Assembly: GCF_000739735.1 (NCBI RefSeq)
Contig: NZ_BBJF01000006.1
Span: 248,001 to 312,000, forward strand
Origin: Paraburkholderia ginsengisoli NBRC 100965
GTDB taxonomy: Bacteria > Pseudomonadota > Gammaproteobacteria > Burkholderiales > Burkholderiaceae
Direction of reading: 5' to 3'
Length of the DNA stretch: 64,000 nucleotides
A program made the position numbers and the translations under genes. The notes below the pieces were generated by a model. It saw only the letters and a program-made list of their open reading frames with translations, did not search any database and had not been told where the DNA came from. This document shows positions 26,621 through 36,551 of the stretch, one piece after another; within the stretch, counting starts at the first letter, position 1, and every line of letters starts with the position of its first letter.

Positions 26621-27994
26621 TCAACCCGCCACCTGCCTGAACGGGTCGAGACCGAGATCGATCAGGCGGCGCTCGCGCACCACGATCTCGGCGCTGGCGG
26701 TCATGCCGTAGCGCAACGGGTAACGGGTGTCGGCGATCTGGTAGTAGTTCCTGTCGAGCGTGACGCGGCCTTCGTAGACCGGTTGCTTGTCCTGCGCCGA
26801 CGGCTTGGTCGCCGGCGAAATGTAGGCGAGCGTGCCGCTGATCAGTCCATAGCGTTGATACGGAAACGCGTTGAATTTCAGCTTGACCGGCAAACCTTCA
26901 TGCAAAAAGGCACGGTCGTGTTCGGCGATTTCGATTTTCAGCACCGGCCGCGCGTCTTTCGGCGCGATGCCGCCGAGCGGCGCGTTCGCCTGAATCTTGT
27001 CGCCGCGCTGCGTCGAGGTTACGTCGGTAATCACACCGGAGACCGGCGCGAGAATCAGCAGGAAGTTGTCCTTGTCGATGTTCTCGAAGCGGATGCGCGC
27101 AGCGGCTTCGGACACGAGGCGGGCGCTTTGCAACTGCAGACGCACCTTGTCTTCCGTGTCGGTGATATCGCGCACCGCCGAATCGTACTGGAGTTGCAGG
27201 TCGGTGGTCTGCTGTCCGCTGGTTTCGAGTTGCGCATTCGCCTGCGCGTATTCATGACTCAGGCGAAAGTCCAATTCCGCGAGCTTCGATTGCGCGACGC
27301 GGTACGCGTTGTCCGCCTCCATCGCGGCGGTCCGCTTCTGCTCGACCTGCAATTCGGCGATGCCGCCACCGCCTGGCTGCGCGAACAGCTTCGAATAGCG
27401 GTCCAATTCCTGGCGTGCCGCCTCGCGCGTGCGGCGGGCGTTGTCGAGAATGCTGCGCGCTTCGTCAAGTTCCGCTTTCTGTCCTTCGGCGAGCTTGGAC
27501 GTGCCCTCCGACACGCGATTTTCGTGAAGACGCGACTCCACTTCCATCTGCGTCTTCAGCGCGGCGGCCTTACGCTCCATCAACGCCTTCTTCTGTGGAA
27601 ACTGTTGCCAGTCCCGCTCCGCGTCTTCGAGCTTGAGTTGCGCTTGCAGCGCATTGCTCGCCGCCTCGATCGCGCCGCGCGCATTCAGCCGCGCGAGCAC
27701 GTCGCCCTTCGACACCGGCTGTCCCTCGGCGATATAGAGGTCCGCCAGTTCGCCGTCGATCGGCGCGTAGATGCGGCGCACTTCCGATTCCGGCGACAAG
27801 GTCCCTTGCGCGCTGACGATCACATCCGCGCGGCCAACGAATGACCACAGCAAGCCGGCCACCACCAGCGCGACCATCGCCCAGATCAGCGCGCGCGCGA
27901 TCCGCACCGGCTCGGCGGTCAGAATCGCGATGCCTTCGACGCTGTGATCTTCCAGCGCCTCCGACAACGGCCTAGGGTGATTGTCGCGCTTCAC
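26621..27994 (-). CDS. HlyD-family periplasmic adaptor
   Basis: 457 residues: a short cytoplasmic N-terminus, one membrane helix near 35-52 (ALIWAMVALVVAGLLWSF), a barrel half with VVSAQGTLSPESEVRRIYAP, a lipoyl half-domain (GELADLYIAEGQPVSKGDVL), a long coiled coil at about 110-270 and the second half-domain with ILAPVSGVITDV. It bridges the inner-membrane ABC exporter to the outer-membrane channel. Its start overlaps the end of the FHA gene by 23 bp, which means tight coupling of export hardware and signalling protein. Confidence 0.92.
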   Translation of the reverse strand: MKRDNHPRPLSEALEDHSVEGIAILTAEPVRIARALIWAMVALVVAGLLWSFVGRADVIVSAQGTLSPESEVRRIYAPIDGELADLYIAEGQPVSKGDVLARLNARGAIEAASNALQAQLKLEDAERDWQQFPQKKALMERKAAALKTQMEVESRLHENRVSEGTSKLAEGQKAELDEARSILDNARRTREAARQELDRYSKLFAQPGGGGIAELQVEQKRTAAMEADNAYRVAQSKLAELDFRLSHEYAQANAQLETSGQQTTDLQLQYDSAVRDITDTEDKVRLQLQSARLVSEAAARIRFENIDKDNFLLILAPVSGVITDVTSTQRGDKIQANAPLGGIAPKDARPVLKIEIAEHDRAFLHEGLPVKLKFNAFPYQRYGLISGTLAYISPATKPSAQDKQPVYEGRVTLDRNYYQIADTRYPLRYGMTASAEIVVRERRLIDLGLDPFRQVAG

Positions 27995-30557
27995 TCTGCT
28001 CGCCTCCGATCAACGCCAGCTTCGCCTTCAACAGTCCGGGGTCCAGCACCATGCGCAACTCGGTGAGCGAGCGGCGCTGCAAATTCGTTTCGGCTTCGAT
28101 GTCCGCGAGCAGGCGGTCGAACTCCGCCGGATGATCGGCATTCAGTTGCGTGTAGATGCGCATGCCTTGTTGCGCGGCCGTCTGCGCGTCGGACAGCAAA
28201 CGCGCCTCGCTGCGAAAGCCCGACGAAATGCCCGCTTCGAGCCGTTGCGTGCCGCCGATCGAACCGCTCGCGCGATACTGTTTCCACAGGCTCTGCGCGC
28301 GCAGCATGAGGTCTTGCGCACGCGCCAGCGCCTTGTCGTGCAGCGCGGCGACGTCCTTCTGGATCGATTGCGCGAACCAGGCATCCGCCTGCGGATCGAG
28401 ACTCGCGTAGAACGACAGCAGACGCTGGTCATAATCCTTGCCGCCACGCGTCTTCTGTAGATCGCTGTACTGGTCGAGCAACGCCTTCTTGTGTGCCGCT
28501 TCGGTCGCAAGCACGTCCGACCACGGGCCGGCAGGCATCGCCTGCAAACCGGCCAGCGCCTGCTGTGCATCGCCGCGCTGCCACGCCGCGTTCACCGCGT
28601 CGTGACGCTGAATCACGTCCGTCGACGGCAAACGGCTCGACGCGAGACGCTGGAACTGCTCCTGAAACGGCGGCGTGCTGAAGCGCACCGATTTCAGCAT
28701 CGCGAGCAATGGCGTCAGTTCACGGCTCAAGGCGGCGTTCAGCAACGCCGTGTACTGACGCAAATCCTCACGCACCCGATCGAGGCCGGCGAGACGCGGA
28801 TAACGCTGCGCGTAATCGTCGAGCACGCGGGGCAGCGCATCGGGTTTGTCGCGCGCGAGCTCGGTGCGGATCACGTCATTCAACCGGTCGATCGCAGCGA
28901 CATACACCGAATCGTCGCTTTCCAGTTTGCGCAGATGACTCATTGCCAGCGCGTACGGCTCGGCGAATACCGGCACGTACGACGCGATCCGGTCGAGCGC
29001 GCGTTGATGGCTCCTCGCGTCGTCTTCCCAGCGTTCCAGCAGATTGTTGATCGTCGACTCGTCCGCGTACATGCGAATCGGCGCATCCACGCCGCCACGC
29101 GCCGCAACGAAGCGCTCCAGGTCGCCCACCCACTGCAATTCGCCGACCAGCGACGCGGCGTCCGCGTTATTCGCGCTCAATGCGCTCATCTCCTTGAGCT
29201 GCGCGTCGGCCTGCTCGAACTGCGCCTTCTGCAGCGCGTTCAACCAGCCGGGGAGTTCCGCTTTCAGCAACGCTTCGCTGGCGAGCGCGCTGACCTTCGT
29301 GTCGGTCGGATGACTCGCCAGATAGCCCTTGGCCGCCGTGACCGCGCTGGTGTAATCGCCGCTCGCCAGCAGGTTCTTCAACTCGCGCTCCGATGAGCCA
29401 TGCAGGTACAGCGCCACAGCGATCGCCGCGACAACGGCTACACTCCCGCCGCCCCAACCCGCGATGCGCTTGATGTTCGGACGGTCGCCGTCCGCGAAAG
29501 CCTTGCCGAGTTCGCTCACGATCAGGCGCCAGCGGCGCGGCTTGCCCTTTGCGGCGGGCGCGGCGCCAGCACCGTTTGCGCCGGCATTGCCGGCACCATG
29601 CGTACCGTTCGCCGCTTTCGCGCCGCCCGCCGCGTCGCGCTTCGACTGCGCCGCAGCGTGAGAGGCCGCTTCGTTGACTTCGTCTTCGCGTTGTAGCGCC
29701 GGGTCGACGCAAAAGATATCGAGGAACGAATGCGCGGCGCCAACGAACGTGGTCTTGTCGGTATCGGCCGCATCGTCGACGGCTGGATTGACGAATAGCT
29801 GGGTCACAGTGGGCTCGACGTCAGGGGATTTCTGCAGCGACACCCTGTAGACGAAGTGGTCGCCGCCAAATGCAACGACGTCGCCGTCCGCGAGCGGCAG
29901 CGCGGATTCGTCCAGGCGCTTTCCGCCAACGAAGGTGCCGTTGGTGCTGCCGAGATCCTCGACGTAGAGGTCCGCACCCTTCAGAAAGATGTGCGCGTGA
30001 CGTCGCGAAATGTAATTGACCTGATGCGGATAGCGCTCCTTGTAGCGCGCGAACACGTCGTCCGCCTTGCTGATGAGAAACGGAAACGCCTGCACCTCGA
30101 TCGGCTGCAAACCGAGGTCGTCGCGCTGAGGCACGAGCAGCAAACCCGGCGCAGGCGGCGCACCGGTTGCGGCCACGATGCGTGCGCGCGGCTCGATGCC
30201 CACCCGGTAGCACAACTCGCCGCCAAAGCACAATTCGTCGCCCGGCCGCACGCGCGCCGGAGTCTGCCGAACCGCGGCGCCGTTTAACGTGGTGCCGTTT
30301 TTACTGGCGAGATCGGCGACATACACCGCGCCGTGCTCGGTGAAAATGCGCGCGTGACGGCGCGAGAGTCGGGAGATTCGATCCGGCGGATAGTCGGTGA
30401 AGGGCGCTTCGCTGCGGCCAATCGCGAACAGGTTGTCGACGATCCGGATTGCGTCGAGCGCGGGACGTTGCGCGGACGCAACCGGTGACAGCACCACGTC
30501 GAAGGCAGCGTCCACTGTCGCGCGCATTTCAGCAATCGGAGCTTCGCCGGCGGCCAT
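27972..30557 (-). CDS. Double-FHA membrane protein
   Basis: 861 residues. FHA domain 1 (about 35-120: FAIGRSE, LSRRHARI, SKNGTTLNG) and FHA domain 2 (about 155-240: ISRRHAHI, STNGTFVGG) keep the Arg/Ser/Asn positions that read phosphothreonine. An Ala/Gly-rich linker, a membrane helix at about 368-387 and a long helical C-terminal region in the periplasm (about 470 residues) follow. It would sense phosphorylation by the Ser/Thr kinase and pass a signal across the membrane, or scaffold the exporter with which it is cotranscribed. The overall plan differs from T6SS Fha, which lacks such a large periplasmic part. Confidence 0.88.
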   Translation of the reverse strand: MAAGEAPIAEMRATVDAAFDVVLSPVASAQRPALDAIRIVDNLFAIGRSEAPFTDYPPDRISRLSRRHARIFTEHGAVYVADLASKNGTTLNGAAVRQTPARVRPGDELCFGGELCYRVGIEPRARIVAATGAPPAPGLLLVPQRDDLGLQPIEVQAFPFLISKADDVFARYKERYPHQVNYISRRHAHIFLKGADLYVEDLGSTNGTFVGGKRLDESALPLADGDVVAFGGDHFVYRVSLQKSPDVEPTVTQLFVNPAVDDAADTDKTTFVGAAHSFLDIFCVDPALQREDEVNEAASHAAAQSKRDAAGGAKAANGTHGAGNAGANGAGAAPAAKGKPRRWRLIVSELGKAFADGDRPNIKRIAGWGGGSVAVVAAIAVALYLHGSSERELKNLLASGDYTSAVTAAKGYLASHPTDTKVSALASEALLKAELPGWLNALQKAQFEQADAQLKEMSALSANNADAASLVGELQWVGDLERFVAARGGVDAPIRMYADESTINNLLERWEDDARSHQRALDRIASYVPVFAEPYALAMSHLRKLESDDSVYVAAIDRLNDVIRTELARDKPDALPRVLDDYAQRYPRLAGLDRVREDLRQYTALLNAALSRELTPLLAMLKSVRFSTPPFQEQFQRLASSRLPSTDVIQRHDAVNAAWQRGDAQQALAGLQAMPAGPWSDVLATEAAHKKALLDQYSDLQKTRGGKDYDQRLLSFYASLDPQADAWFAQSIQKDVAALHDKALARAQDLMLRAQSLWKQYRASGSIGGTQRLEAGISSGFRSEARLLSDAQTAAQQGMRIYTQLNADHPAEFDRLLADIEAETNLQRRSLTELRMVLDPGLLKAKLALIGGEQSEARQSP

Positions 30558-30795
30558 TTTATCTGGATCACTAAGCGTTTACCCGTTGCGGCGAGAGCGC
30601 AACGGAAACGGGACGAAGGACAACGGCGGAACGATTTTGTTGTGATGAGCCGCTTAAAATCAGGCCCCTCAATGATTGTAAGTCACGCATGGAGAGTGTC
30701 AATTTTCAGATCATCAGTTGTGAAGAGAGGCAACGCACCATCATCGGACGGAATAGCCGCGCCGCGCGCCATTGTGCGATTAGCTCAGTGTTCCT

Positions 30796-32274
30796 TTACT
30801 TGGCTTCTACTTGCGCCTGCACATCCACACTCGGCCAGCCACCGCCAAGCGCCTTGTAGAGCAGCACCGTGTCCGACAGAATCAGTTGATGGTTGGAAAG
30901 AAGATCCTGTTGCGCCTGGAGCAGAGTCCGTTCGGTTTCGAAGACCTCCAGTTGCGACACCACCCCAAGGCGCAATTGCGACTGAATCTGATCGGCGACG
31001 ATTTGCAGGCGCGACACTTGCTGTTGCAGCTCTTCGCGTTGCGCCTTGTGTGAATTCAGATTGACCAGCGCGTTCTCCACTTCCTCGAACGCGCCCATCA
31101 CCGCCACGCGATACTGCTGCTCGGCCACCGTCGATTGCGCTTGCGTCGTCTTTACGTGAGCCCGCGTACCCGGATCGAGCAACGGGATGTTGATGCTCGG
31201 CATCAAGCCGAACGTGAACGATTTGAGCAGGTTGTTCAGCGCGGCACTCGCCGTGCCGCCGTGCGCTGTCAGACCGATGGTCGGCAATTGAGCGAGCTTC
31301 GCCTGGCCGACGAGGTCATAGGCTTCCAGCACTCTGAACTCGGCCGCCACCACGTCGGGACGCCGCGCGAGAAGTTGCGCGGGCAAGCCGTCCGGCACCG
31401 CGGGCAATTGGACGCGTTGCTGCAAATGGCCTTGGGGCAATTGAAACTCGCCCGCCGGTACGCCGATCAGCGTGCAAAGCGCATTGTTGGCGACGGCGCG
31501 TGAGCGGCGCAGTTCGAGCAACTCGTTGGTCAGCCGGTTGATTTCCGCCTGCTGGCGCAGCACCTGGGTTTGCGGCACGAGACCGCTGCGCCGCTGGCCG
31601 TCGTAGATCGTGAGAATCTGTTTGTTCGTGACGAGCGTTTTTTGCTGCTGGTCGATCTGGTCGTCGAATTGCAGGATCTGGAAGTAGGTGCTGGCGACGT
31701 TCGCCACCAGTTCGAGATATCCCGCGCGCCAATCCGCTTCGCTAGCATGGAATTCAGCCTTCTGCGCCTGCACGCCTTTCTCGACCTTGCCCCAGATGTC
31801 GATGTCCCAGTTCACCTGGGCGGCCACGTTGTACTGCTTCGCGAAGGTCTGCCCGGTGGTCTTTTCGAAATCGGCGCCGACGCCGAGGTCCATGGTCGGC
31901 AATGCGCCCGCTTTGGCCTCGGCGATCTGCGTGCTGGCGACATCGATACGCGCGGCCAGCACGCGAATGTCGAAGTTGCCGGCAATCGCCTTGTCGATCA
32001 ACGTGTCCAGATACGGATCGTGGAAGCCTTTCCACCAGTCGGGCTCGATGGTCGCGGCGGCCGACACGGGAGCCGCCTTCTGATTCGACCACGAAGCTTT
32101 GGCGGGCGTGTCGGGGCGCTTGTAGTCGGGCATGCTGAAGTCGACACACGCGCCGAGCAACAGTGCACACGCCGTTGCCGCACACGCGCCGCGCAACGCG
32201 GCGCCAACGCGAGGCCGCGACGATGTCGCGGAGAAGAAGCGCTGACAGACCGATGAATCGAGCAACGCTGACAC
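30796..32274 (-). CDS. NodT/TolC-type outer-membrane channel lipoprotein
   Basis: 492 residues from a GTG at 32274 with GGAG 6 nt upstream. The leader ends in a lipobox LLLGAC near residue 43. Two repeated outer-membrane-efflux regions carry the typical long helices (GKVEKGVQAQKAEFHASEAD, LLARRPDVVAAEF, QLRLGVVSQLEVFETERTLL). It would close the export path made by the ABC transporter and HlyD. It lies between GG-protein 2 and the FHA gene on the same strand. NodT proteins usually serve RND pumps; using one for type I export is inferred from position. Confidence 0.88.
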   Translation of the reverse strand: MSALLDSSVCQRFFSATSSRPRVGAALRGACAATACALLLGACVDFSMPDYKRPDTPAKASWSNQKAAPVSAAATIEPDWWKGFHDPYLDTLIDKAIAGNFDIRVLAARIDVASTQIAEAKAGALPTMDLGVGADFEKTTGQTFAKQYNVAAQVNWDIDIWGKVEKGVQAQKAEFHASEADWRAGYLELVANVASTYFQILQFDDQIDQQQKTLVTNKQILTIYDGQRRSGLVPQTQVLRQQAEINRLTNELLELRRSRAVANNALCTLIGVPAGEFQLPQGHLQQRVQLPAVPDGLPAQLLARRPDVVAAEFRVLEAYDLVGQAKLAQLPTIGLTAHGGTASAALNNLLKSFTFGLMPSINIPLLDPGTRAHVKTTQAQSTVAEQQYRVAVMGAFEEVENALVNLNSHKAQREELQQQVSRLQIVADQIQSQLRLGVVSQLEVFETERTLLQAQQDLLSNHQLILSDTVLLYKALGGGWPSVDVQAQVEAK

Positions 32275-32512
32275 GATTGTCTCCGATGACGCCCGCTTCG
32301 CTGCATGCGCTCAACGACGGGAAGATCCCTTCAGGTCAAAGCATCTCCGTTGCGGCTTCGGCATCGAAGCGAGCAGGAAGGTGGGTGGGGGATCGGGCGG
32401 TGGCGCGAGGGGGTGCGTGAAAAAAGAACGATTGAATTGGAAATCTTTTTGAGTGCCTGGCCCACTGACGGCCGACACGCGACCAGTATGCGTCCAATGC
32501 GGGGCGGAGCCC

Positions 32513-32534
32513 GCGGAGGCCCGCAGGCCTCCGC
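32513..32534 (-). terminator. Hairpin after GG-protein 2
   Basis: GCGGAGGCC-CGCA-GGCCTCCGC is a perfect 9-bp stem with a 4-nt loop beginning about 15 bp past the stop. No T-run follows, so it may only reduce read-through into the outer-membrane channel gene. Confidence 0.55.
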
Positions 32535-32548
32535 GAGGTCTGCGTCGC

Positions 32549-32833
32549 TCAGGACACGAAGATGTTGTTGCTCGAGGTCACGTGCGGGTTGATCGTGGTC
32601 GAGGCGCCCGCGACGAACGCATCGTTGTTGCCGTTCGCGCTCTGGATGTTCATCGTCGTGCTGATCAGTTGGGTGGCGTCGACGGTCTTGCTGTTGTTCG
32701 GCGCATACACCGGCGTATAGCTGAAGTACGACGAAGACGGATATCCATAGCCGAAGCCGCCGCGCACGGCGCTCATTGCTTTGCTGTCGAGTTGTTCGGT
32801 GATGGACAGGTCTTTGATCATCAGCGTGTTCAT
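32549..32833 (-). CDS. Small GG-leader exported protein 2
   Basis: 94 residues. The 26-residue leader ends LDSKAMSAVRGG and is identical in protein to that of GG-protein 3 at 39151. The mature part (FGYGYPSSSYFSYTPVYAPN onward) shares with protein 3 a VYAPNNSK segment, VDAxQLIST, an Asn-rich middle, PHVTS and the terminal NNIFVS. CAGGAG precedes the ATG. A sigma-54 promoter lies 77 bp upstream. No Cys is present, so no lanthionine or disulfide chemistry is expected. It may be an extracellular structural or signalling protein rather than a toxin. Confidence 0.87.
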   Translation of the reverse strand: MNTLMIKDLSITEQLDSKAMSAVRGGFGYGYPSSSYFSYTPVYAPNNSKTVDATQLISTTMNIQSANGNNDAFVAGASTTINPHVTSSNNIFVS

Positions 32834-32874
32834 GGTAAATCTCCTGGAAAGGGAAGCTGCACAGTGTTGCGTTC

Positions 32875-32918
32875 GGGTTCGAGCAATTTGTCTGCTCGGG
32901 TGTCACTAATGCAGGGGC
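32875..32918. repeat. 44-bp leader block, copy 1 (inverted relative to copy 2)
   Basis: It is identical over 44 bp to the reverse complement of 39068-39111. It covers part of the -24/-12 promoter and the 5' untranslated region, including a small hairpin CGAGCA-N7-TGCTCG. The coding starts that follow also match over about 84 bp with only two differences. Confidence 0.9.
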
Positions 32919-32925
32919 TGTGCCA
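32910..32925 (-). promoter_or_regulatory. Sigma-54 promoter of GG-protein 2
   Basis: Minus-strand TGGCACAGCCCCTGCA is a full match to TGGCAC-N5-[CT]TGCA. The upstream interval to 33116 is free of genes and should hold activator sites. Confidence 0.82.
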
Positions 32926-33116
32926 GGATTGCTTTCCGATCCTAAGAAATATCCAGAAAGGCCTTAGATAAAGGGCTCCACGGTTGATCCGCGAGCCGGC
33001 ACGACGTGAGCGATGGGAAACGTTGACCTGAGGATGGTGGATTGCAGCCAACAGACGGTGCGAAGTCGTTGGCTGCTTCTTGACACAGAGCGGCGCGACG
33101 CGGGCGGCGAGAAGAT

Positions 33117-33551
33117 TCAGCGCGCGATGACCGTGATCTTCTTCGAGTACACCGGCGGATTGTGCGGGACATGCATGTCGTCGCCCATCAGCAACTGCAA
33201 GGTGTGCTTGCCCGGCGGCAGTTGAATCATGGTTTCCGTTTCGCCCGCGCCGAAATGCAGATGGTTGCGGTCCGACGGAATTTCCTGGTCCATCGGCGGC
33301 AGGTCGGTATCGATCAACAGATGATGGTGGCCGGTATTCGGATACTTGACGCCCTTCGGTGCCACACCCATGAAGCGCAAGCCGAACCACACACGGAAGG
33401 GCTTGTTAGCGGGCACCACCTGGCCATCGTTCGGATAGCCGATATACGCGTACGCGCCGGGCGGCGCCGGTGTCGTGCCGGCGATGGCGAAATCCGGCAA
33501 GGCCAATGCCGCCGACGTCACGAGCGCCGCGACCGCGATGATCTTGTACAT
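33117..33551 (-). CDS. DUF4399 exported protein, copy 1
   Basis: 144 residues with a signal peptide (MYKIIAVAALVTSAALALPD). A DUF4399 domain follows: NTGHHHLLIDTDLPPMDQ, IPSDRNHLHFGAGETE and a closing LPPGKHTLQLLMGD. The clustered histidines suggest a metal site. It is a beta-sandwich periplasmic protein of unknown role. It lies 48 bp behind its paralogue and is followed by the GG-protein 2 gene, so it belongs physically to the export island. Confidence 0.82.
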   Translation of the reverse strand: MYKIIAVAALVTSAALALPDFAIAGTTPAPPGAYAYIGYPNDGQVVPANKPFRVWFGLRFMGVAPKGVKYPNTGHHHLLIDTDLPPMDQEIPSDRNHLHFGAGETETMIQLPPGKHTLQLLMGDDMHVPHNPPVYSKKITVIAR

Positions 33552-33599
33552 GAGGTCTCTCCGTCCTGACTGACCCGTGTGTTGAACGAACGGATCGCG

Positions 33600-34106
33600 C
33601 TAGTCTTTCTGCACGGTAATGGTGATCTTCTTCGAATATACGGGCGGCACGTGCGGCACGTGGTTCTGATCGCCGAGAATCAGTTGCAGCGTGTGCTTGC
33701 CCGGCGGCAATTCGATGCGCGCGTCCGTCTCGCCCGCGCCGAAGTGCAGGTGATTGCGATCCGACGGAATTTCCTGATCGAGCGGCGGCAGGTCGGTGTC
33801 GATCAGCAGATGATGATGCCCGCAGTTCGGAAATGTGACGCCCTTCGGGCACACGCCCATGTTGCGCAGGCCCATGCGCACCCATAGCTTGCCCCCGTGA
33901 ATCACCGCGCCGTCCGATGGCCAGATGATGTATTCCTCGGCGTTCGGCGGCGACGCCGTCTGCCCGGCCAGCGCGTAGCCGGAAGCCGCCACGCTGCCGA
34001 GCGCGACGAACAGTGTCGCGCACGCGCTCGCGCGCCACGCGCTGAAGCACGCTTTCACTCGATGACGCCTGCCGGAAACAACGGGGGTGAGGATTCTTCT
34101 TCGCAT
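33600..34106 (-). CDS. DUF4399 exported protein, copy 2
   Basis: 168 residues with a long signal region ending near GYALAGQ. The DUF4399 domain keeps NCGHHHLLIDTDLPPLDQ, IPSDRNHLHFGAGETD and LPPGKHTLQLILGD and is clearly a tandem duplicate of the gene at 33117-33551. It has two extra cysteines (GVCPKGVTFPNCGHH) around the His cluster, absent in copy 1, which could add a disulfide or metal ligand. GGGAGAG 6 nt upstream supports the ATG at 34106. Confidence 0.82.
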   Translation of the reverse strand: MRRRILTPVVSGRRHRVKACFSAWRASACATLFVALGSVAASGYALAGQTASPPNAEEYIIWPSDGAVIHGGKLWVRMGLRNMGVCPKGVTFPNCGHHHLLIDTDLPPLDQEIPSDRNHLHFGAGETDARIELPPGKHTLQLILGDQNHVPHVPPVYSKKITITVQKD

Positions 34107-34473
34107 AGCGCACTCTCCCGAAGAGGGGACATGGCTGCATCGGCTGCGCAAGGCAGGCCGATCGTTCCGGCTGGATATCGCGGGTGCGAGTGACGGGACG
34201 GCCGCCAAGATAAAACGACTGTGCGGCGTTACTTTGTGAATTAGCTTAGGTCGTAACTTGCCAAAAAGATACGCCACACTCGTTAACCGTATGACGCATT
34301 GAGGACTCACGACAGTTGTGACGCGCAAAGCGCGTGCTATCGTTATTAGCAGGTTGCAGACGGATGGTTGTCGAGAGCGGCATCGATGCTTCGCCCGAGG
34401 TACTGCTGCGAATGCTGCGAGCAATGCGGTCCTCGAATGCCTAAGTTCTGTCCGGTACAAACAGGATGTGAAG
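34107..34473 (+). promoter_or_regulatory. Divergent intergenic region before the caspase-like gene
   Basis: No gene and no sigma-54 site seen on either strand. The best promoter candidate on the plus strand is TTGTGA (34316-34321), 16 bp, TATCGT (34338-34343), whose spacer contains the palindrome CGCGC-AAA-GCGCG. It is weak support only. Confidence 0.3.
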
Positions 34474-36522
34474 ATGTGGCGAATATTCCTGCTGGTGTGC
34501 ATGGCCGGAGCAATCCATGCGCAGTGGGGCGTGGCGCATGCCGCTCCCGCGACCTCTGCAAGTACTGCAACTCCCGCGCCCGGTGCAATGGGGATTGATA
34601 TCCCGGCTATGGGCGATGCGGTGTTCTCGCCGTCCACGCCGGTCCCGGCCATCGCGCCTTTCTCGCCATCGCGGGCAAACCCACTTTCTCCGCTGTCGCC
34701 ACGCATTGCACTCGTAATCGGCAATGGCGCATACGGCGATCTCGCGGACGCTCTCCGCACGAACGCACCGCGCGACGCCGAAGCGATGCGCGACACGCTC
34801 GCTACGCTCGGCTTCGACGTCATCATGCGCACGAATGCAACGCCGCGAGACATGCAGCAGGCCATCGGCGAATTCCATCGGCGTTTGCAAGGCGGCGGCG
34901 TCGGCCTCTTCTATTTCGCGGGACATGGCATGCAGGTCGGCCGGCAGACTCTGCTGATGCCCGCCGGACTCGACGCGCGCTCGCCGGCGTCGCTGGTGAA
35001 AGACGGCATCGATCTGAATGGCGTGTTACGCGCGATGTCCGCACCGCGTGCCGGTCGACTCAACGTCGTCGTCCTCGACACGTGCCTGAACAATCCGTTC
35101 GCAGCGGACACGGCACGCGATGCACCGGCGCTTCCAGCCGACACCGTGGTCGCCTACGCCACCGCGCCCGGCGGCTTTGCCGCGGACGGCCCGCGTCATG
35201 GCGTGTACACGAACGCGCTGCTGCGCGAGTTGAAGCGCGCTCGGTCGCAAACGCTCGGCAGTCTGCTTCAACATGTGGCCGCGCAAGTACGCGAGGCAAC
35301 GGCCAATGAACAGAGGCCGTGGACAGCCACCACACTTACGCTGTCCTTACCTGTGCATAGCGCAAACGGTGGCTCGCGCGACGCGAGCACATCGCTCGCG
35401 TGGGCCGTCGACGACGCCCCGGTCGTCACGCTGCACAGCCGGGGCATCCTTCCGAAAGACAGCAGCGAGCAATACGAAATCACGTTCTGGAATTCGATCA
35501 AGGACAGCAACTACCCCGCCGATTACGAGGCCTATTTGAAGGCCTATCCGAACGGCCGCTTCGCGACGCTGGCTCATGCGCGCATCGATCGCTTGCGCGC
35601 CGCTGCGGCGGCGAGTGCGCCGGCGGCTGCACCGCCCGCAGCGGCGGCGGTTGCACCCGCACCTGCCCCGCAAGCCGCGCGACCCGCTGTGCCCGCGAGC
35701 GCCCCGGCGCAGGAGCGTCCGCATGCAACGCCAGCTCCGACCTCAAGCGCCGCTGCCCCAACCGCGCCAGCGACCGCACAAAAAGCCATCTCGCGCCCAG
35801 CCGTCGCCGGCGAGAGCCGCGACTGCGCCGCCTGCCCGATCATGGTCCCCGTGCCGGCCGGCTCGTTCGCGATGGGCAGCAGCACCGACGATCCGTCGGA
35901 GAAGCCGGTCCATCACGTGAACATCGGTGCGCCGTTCGCGATCGGCAAATACGAGGTGACGGTCGAGCAATGGAACGCGTGCGTCGCCGCCAACGCGTGT
36001 CAGAAGGCAACGCCCGACAGCAATACGAACAAGGCCGCACCCGCGCGCGACCTGAGCTGGGACGACGCGCAGCAGTACGTGAAATGGCTCAGCAAAGTCA
36101 CCGGCAAGCCCTACCGTTTGCCCACCGAAGCGGAATGGGAATACGCGGACCGAGGCGGCACGACGACCGCCTACTGGTGGGGCGATCAGATGCGCAAGGG
36201 CAACGCCAATTGCAAGGACTGCGGCGATCCGTGGCACAAGGAAGGACCGGAGCCGGTCGGTTCGTTCGCGCCGAATCCGCTCGGCCTCTACGACATGAAC
36301 GGCAGCGTATGGGAATGGACCGCCGACTGCTGGCACAACAACTACCAGAGCGCGCCCGTCGACGGTCACGCGTGGGACAGCCCCGGTTGCGACATGCGCG
36401 TGATTCGCGGCGGCTCCTGGCGCGAAGGCGGCGGCTACATGCTCAGCGCGACGCGCTTCAAATACAGCGCGGGCGTGCGTCAATCGCAGGATGGCATGCG
36501 GGTCGTCAAAGATCTCAAGTGA
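34474..36522 (+). CDS. Periplasmic caspase-like peptidase fused to an FGE/sulfatase-modifying-like domain
   Basis: 682 residues. ATG at 34474 has AGGA upstream and begins a signal peptide ([18 protein letters not shown]). A caspase/metacaspase p20 fold at about 77-260 has His151 (YFAGHGMQ) and Cys204 ([10 protein letters not shown]), the catalytic pair. After a Pro/Ala linker near 380-450 an FGE-like domain runs to the end ([68 protein letters not shown]). The usual peptidase motif DACRxNP is altered to DTCLNNP. It could process or read exported proteins. Its place between the DUF4399 and kinase genes ties it to the island. Confidence 0.88.
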   Translation: MWRIFLLVCMAGAIHAQWGVAHAAPATSASTATPAPGAMGIDIPAMGDAVFSPSTPVPAIAPFSPSRANPLSPLSPRIALVIGNGAYGDLADALRTNAPRDAEAMRDTLATLGFDVIMRTNATPRDMQQAIGEFHRRLQGGGVGLFYFAGHGMQVGRQTLLMPAGLDARSPASLVKDGIDLNGVLRAMSAPRAGRLNVVVLDTCLNNPFAADTARDAPALPADTVVAYATAPGGFAADGPRHGVYTNALLRELKRARSQTLGSLLQHVAAQVREATANEQRPWTATTLTLSLPVHSANGGSRDASTSLAWAVDDAPVVTLHSRGILPKDSSEQYEITFWNSIKDSNYPADYEAYLKAYPNGRFATLAHARIDRLRAAAAASAPAAAPPAAAAVAPAPAPQAARPAVPASAPAQERPHATPAPTSSAAAPTAPATAQKAISRPAVAGESRDCAACPIMVPVPAGSFAMGSSTDDPSEKPVHHVNIGAPFAIGKYEVTVEQWNACVAANACQKATPDSNTNKAAPARDLSWDDAQQYVKWLSKVTGKPYRLPTEAEWEYADRGGTTTAYWWGDQMRKGNANCKDCGDPWHKEGPEPVGSFAPNPLGLYDMNGSVWEWTADCWHNNYQSAPVDGHAWDSPGCDMRVIRGGSWREGGGYMLSATRFKYSAGVRQSQDGMRVVKDLK

Positions 36523-36551
36523 TGCGGGCCCTGCACACACATTCAGGGCGC

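Noticed and set aside
30796-32274. Outer-membrane part of an RND drug efflux pump
   Set aside because: The protein is NodT-like, but no RND pump gene is near, and it lies inside the exporter gene run.
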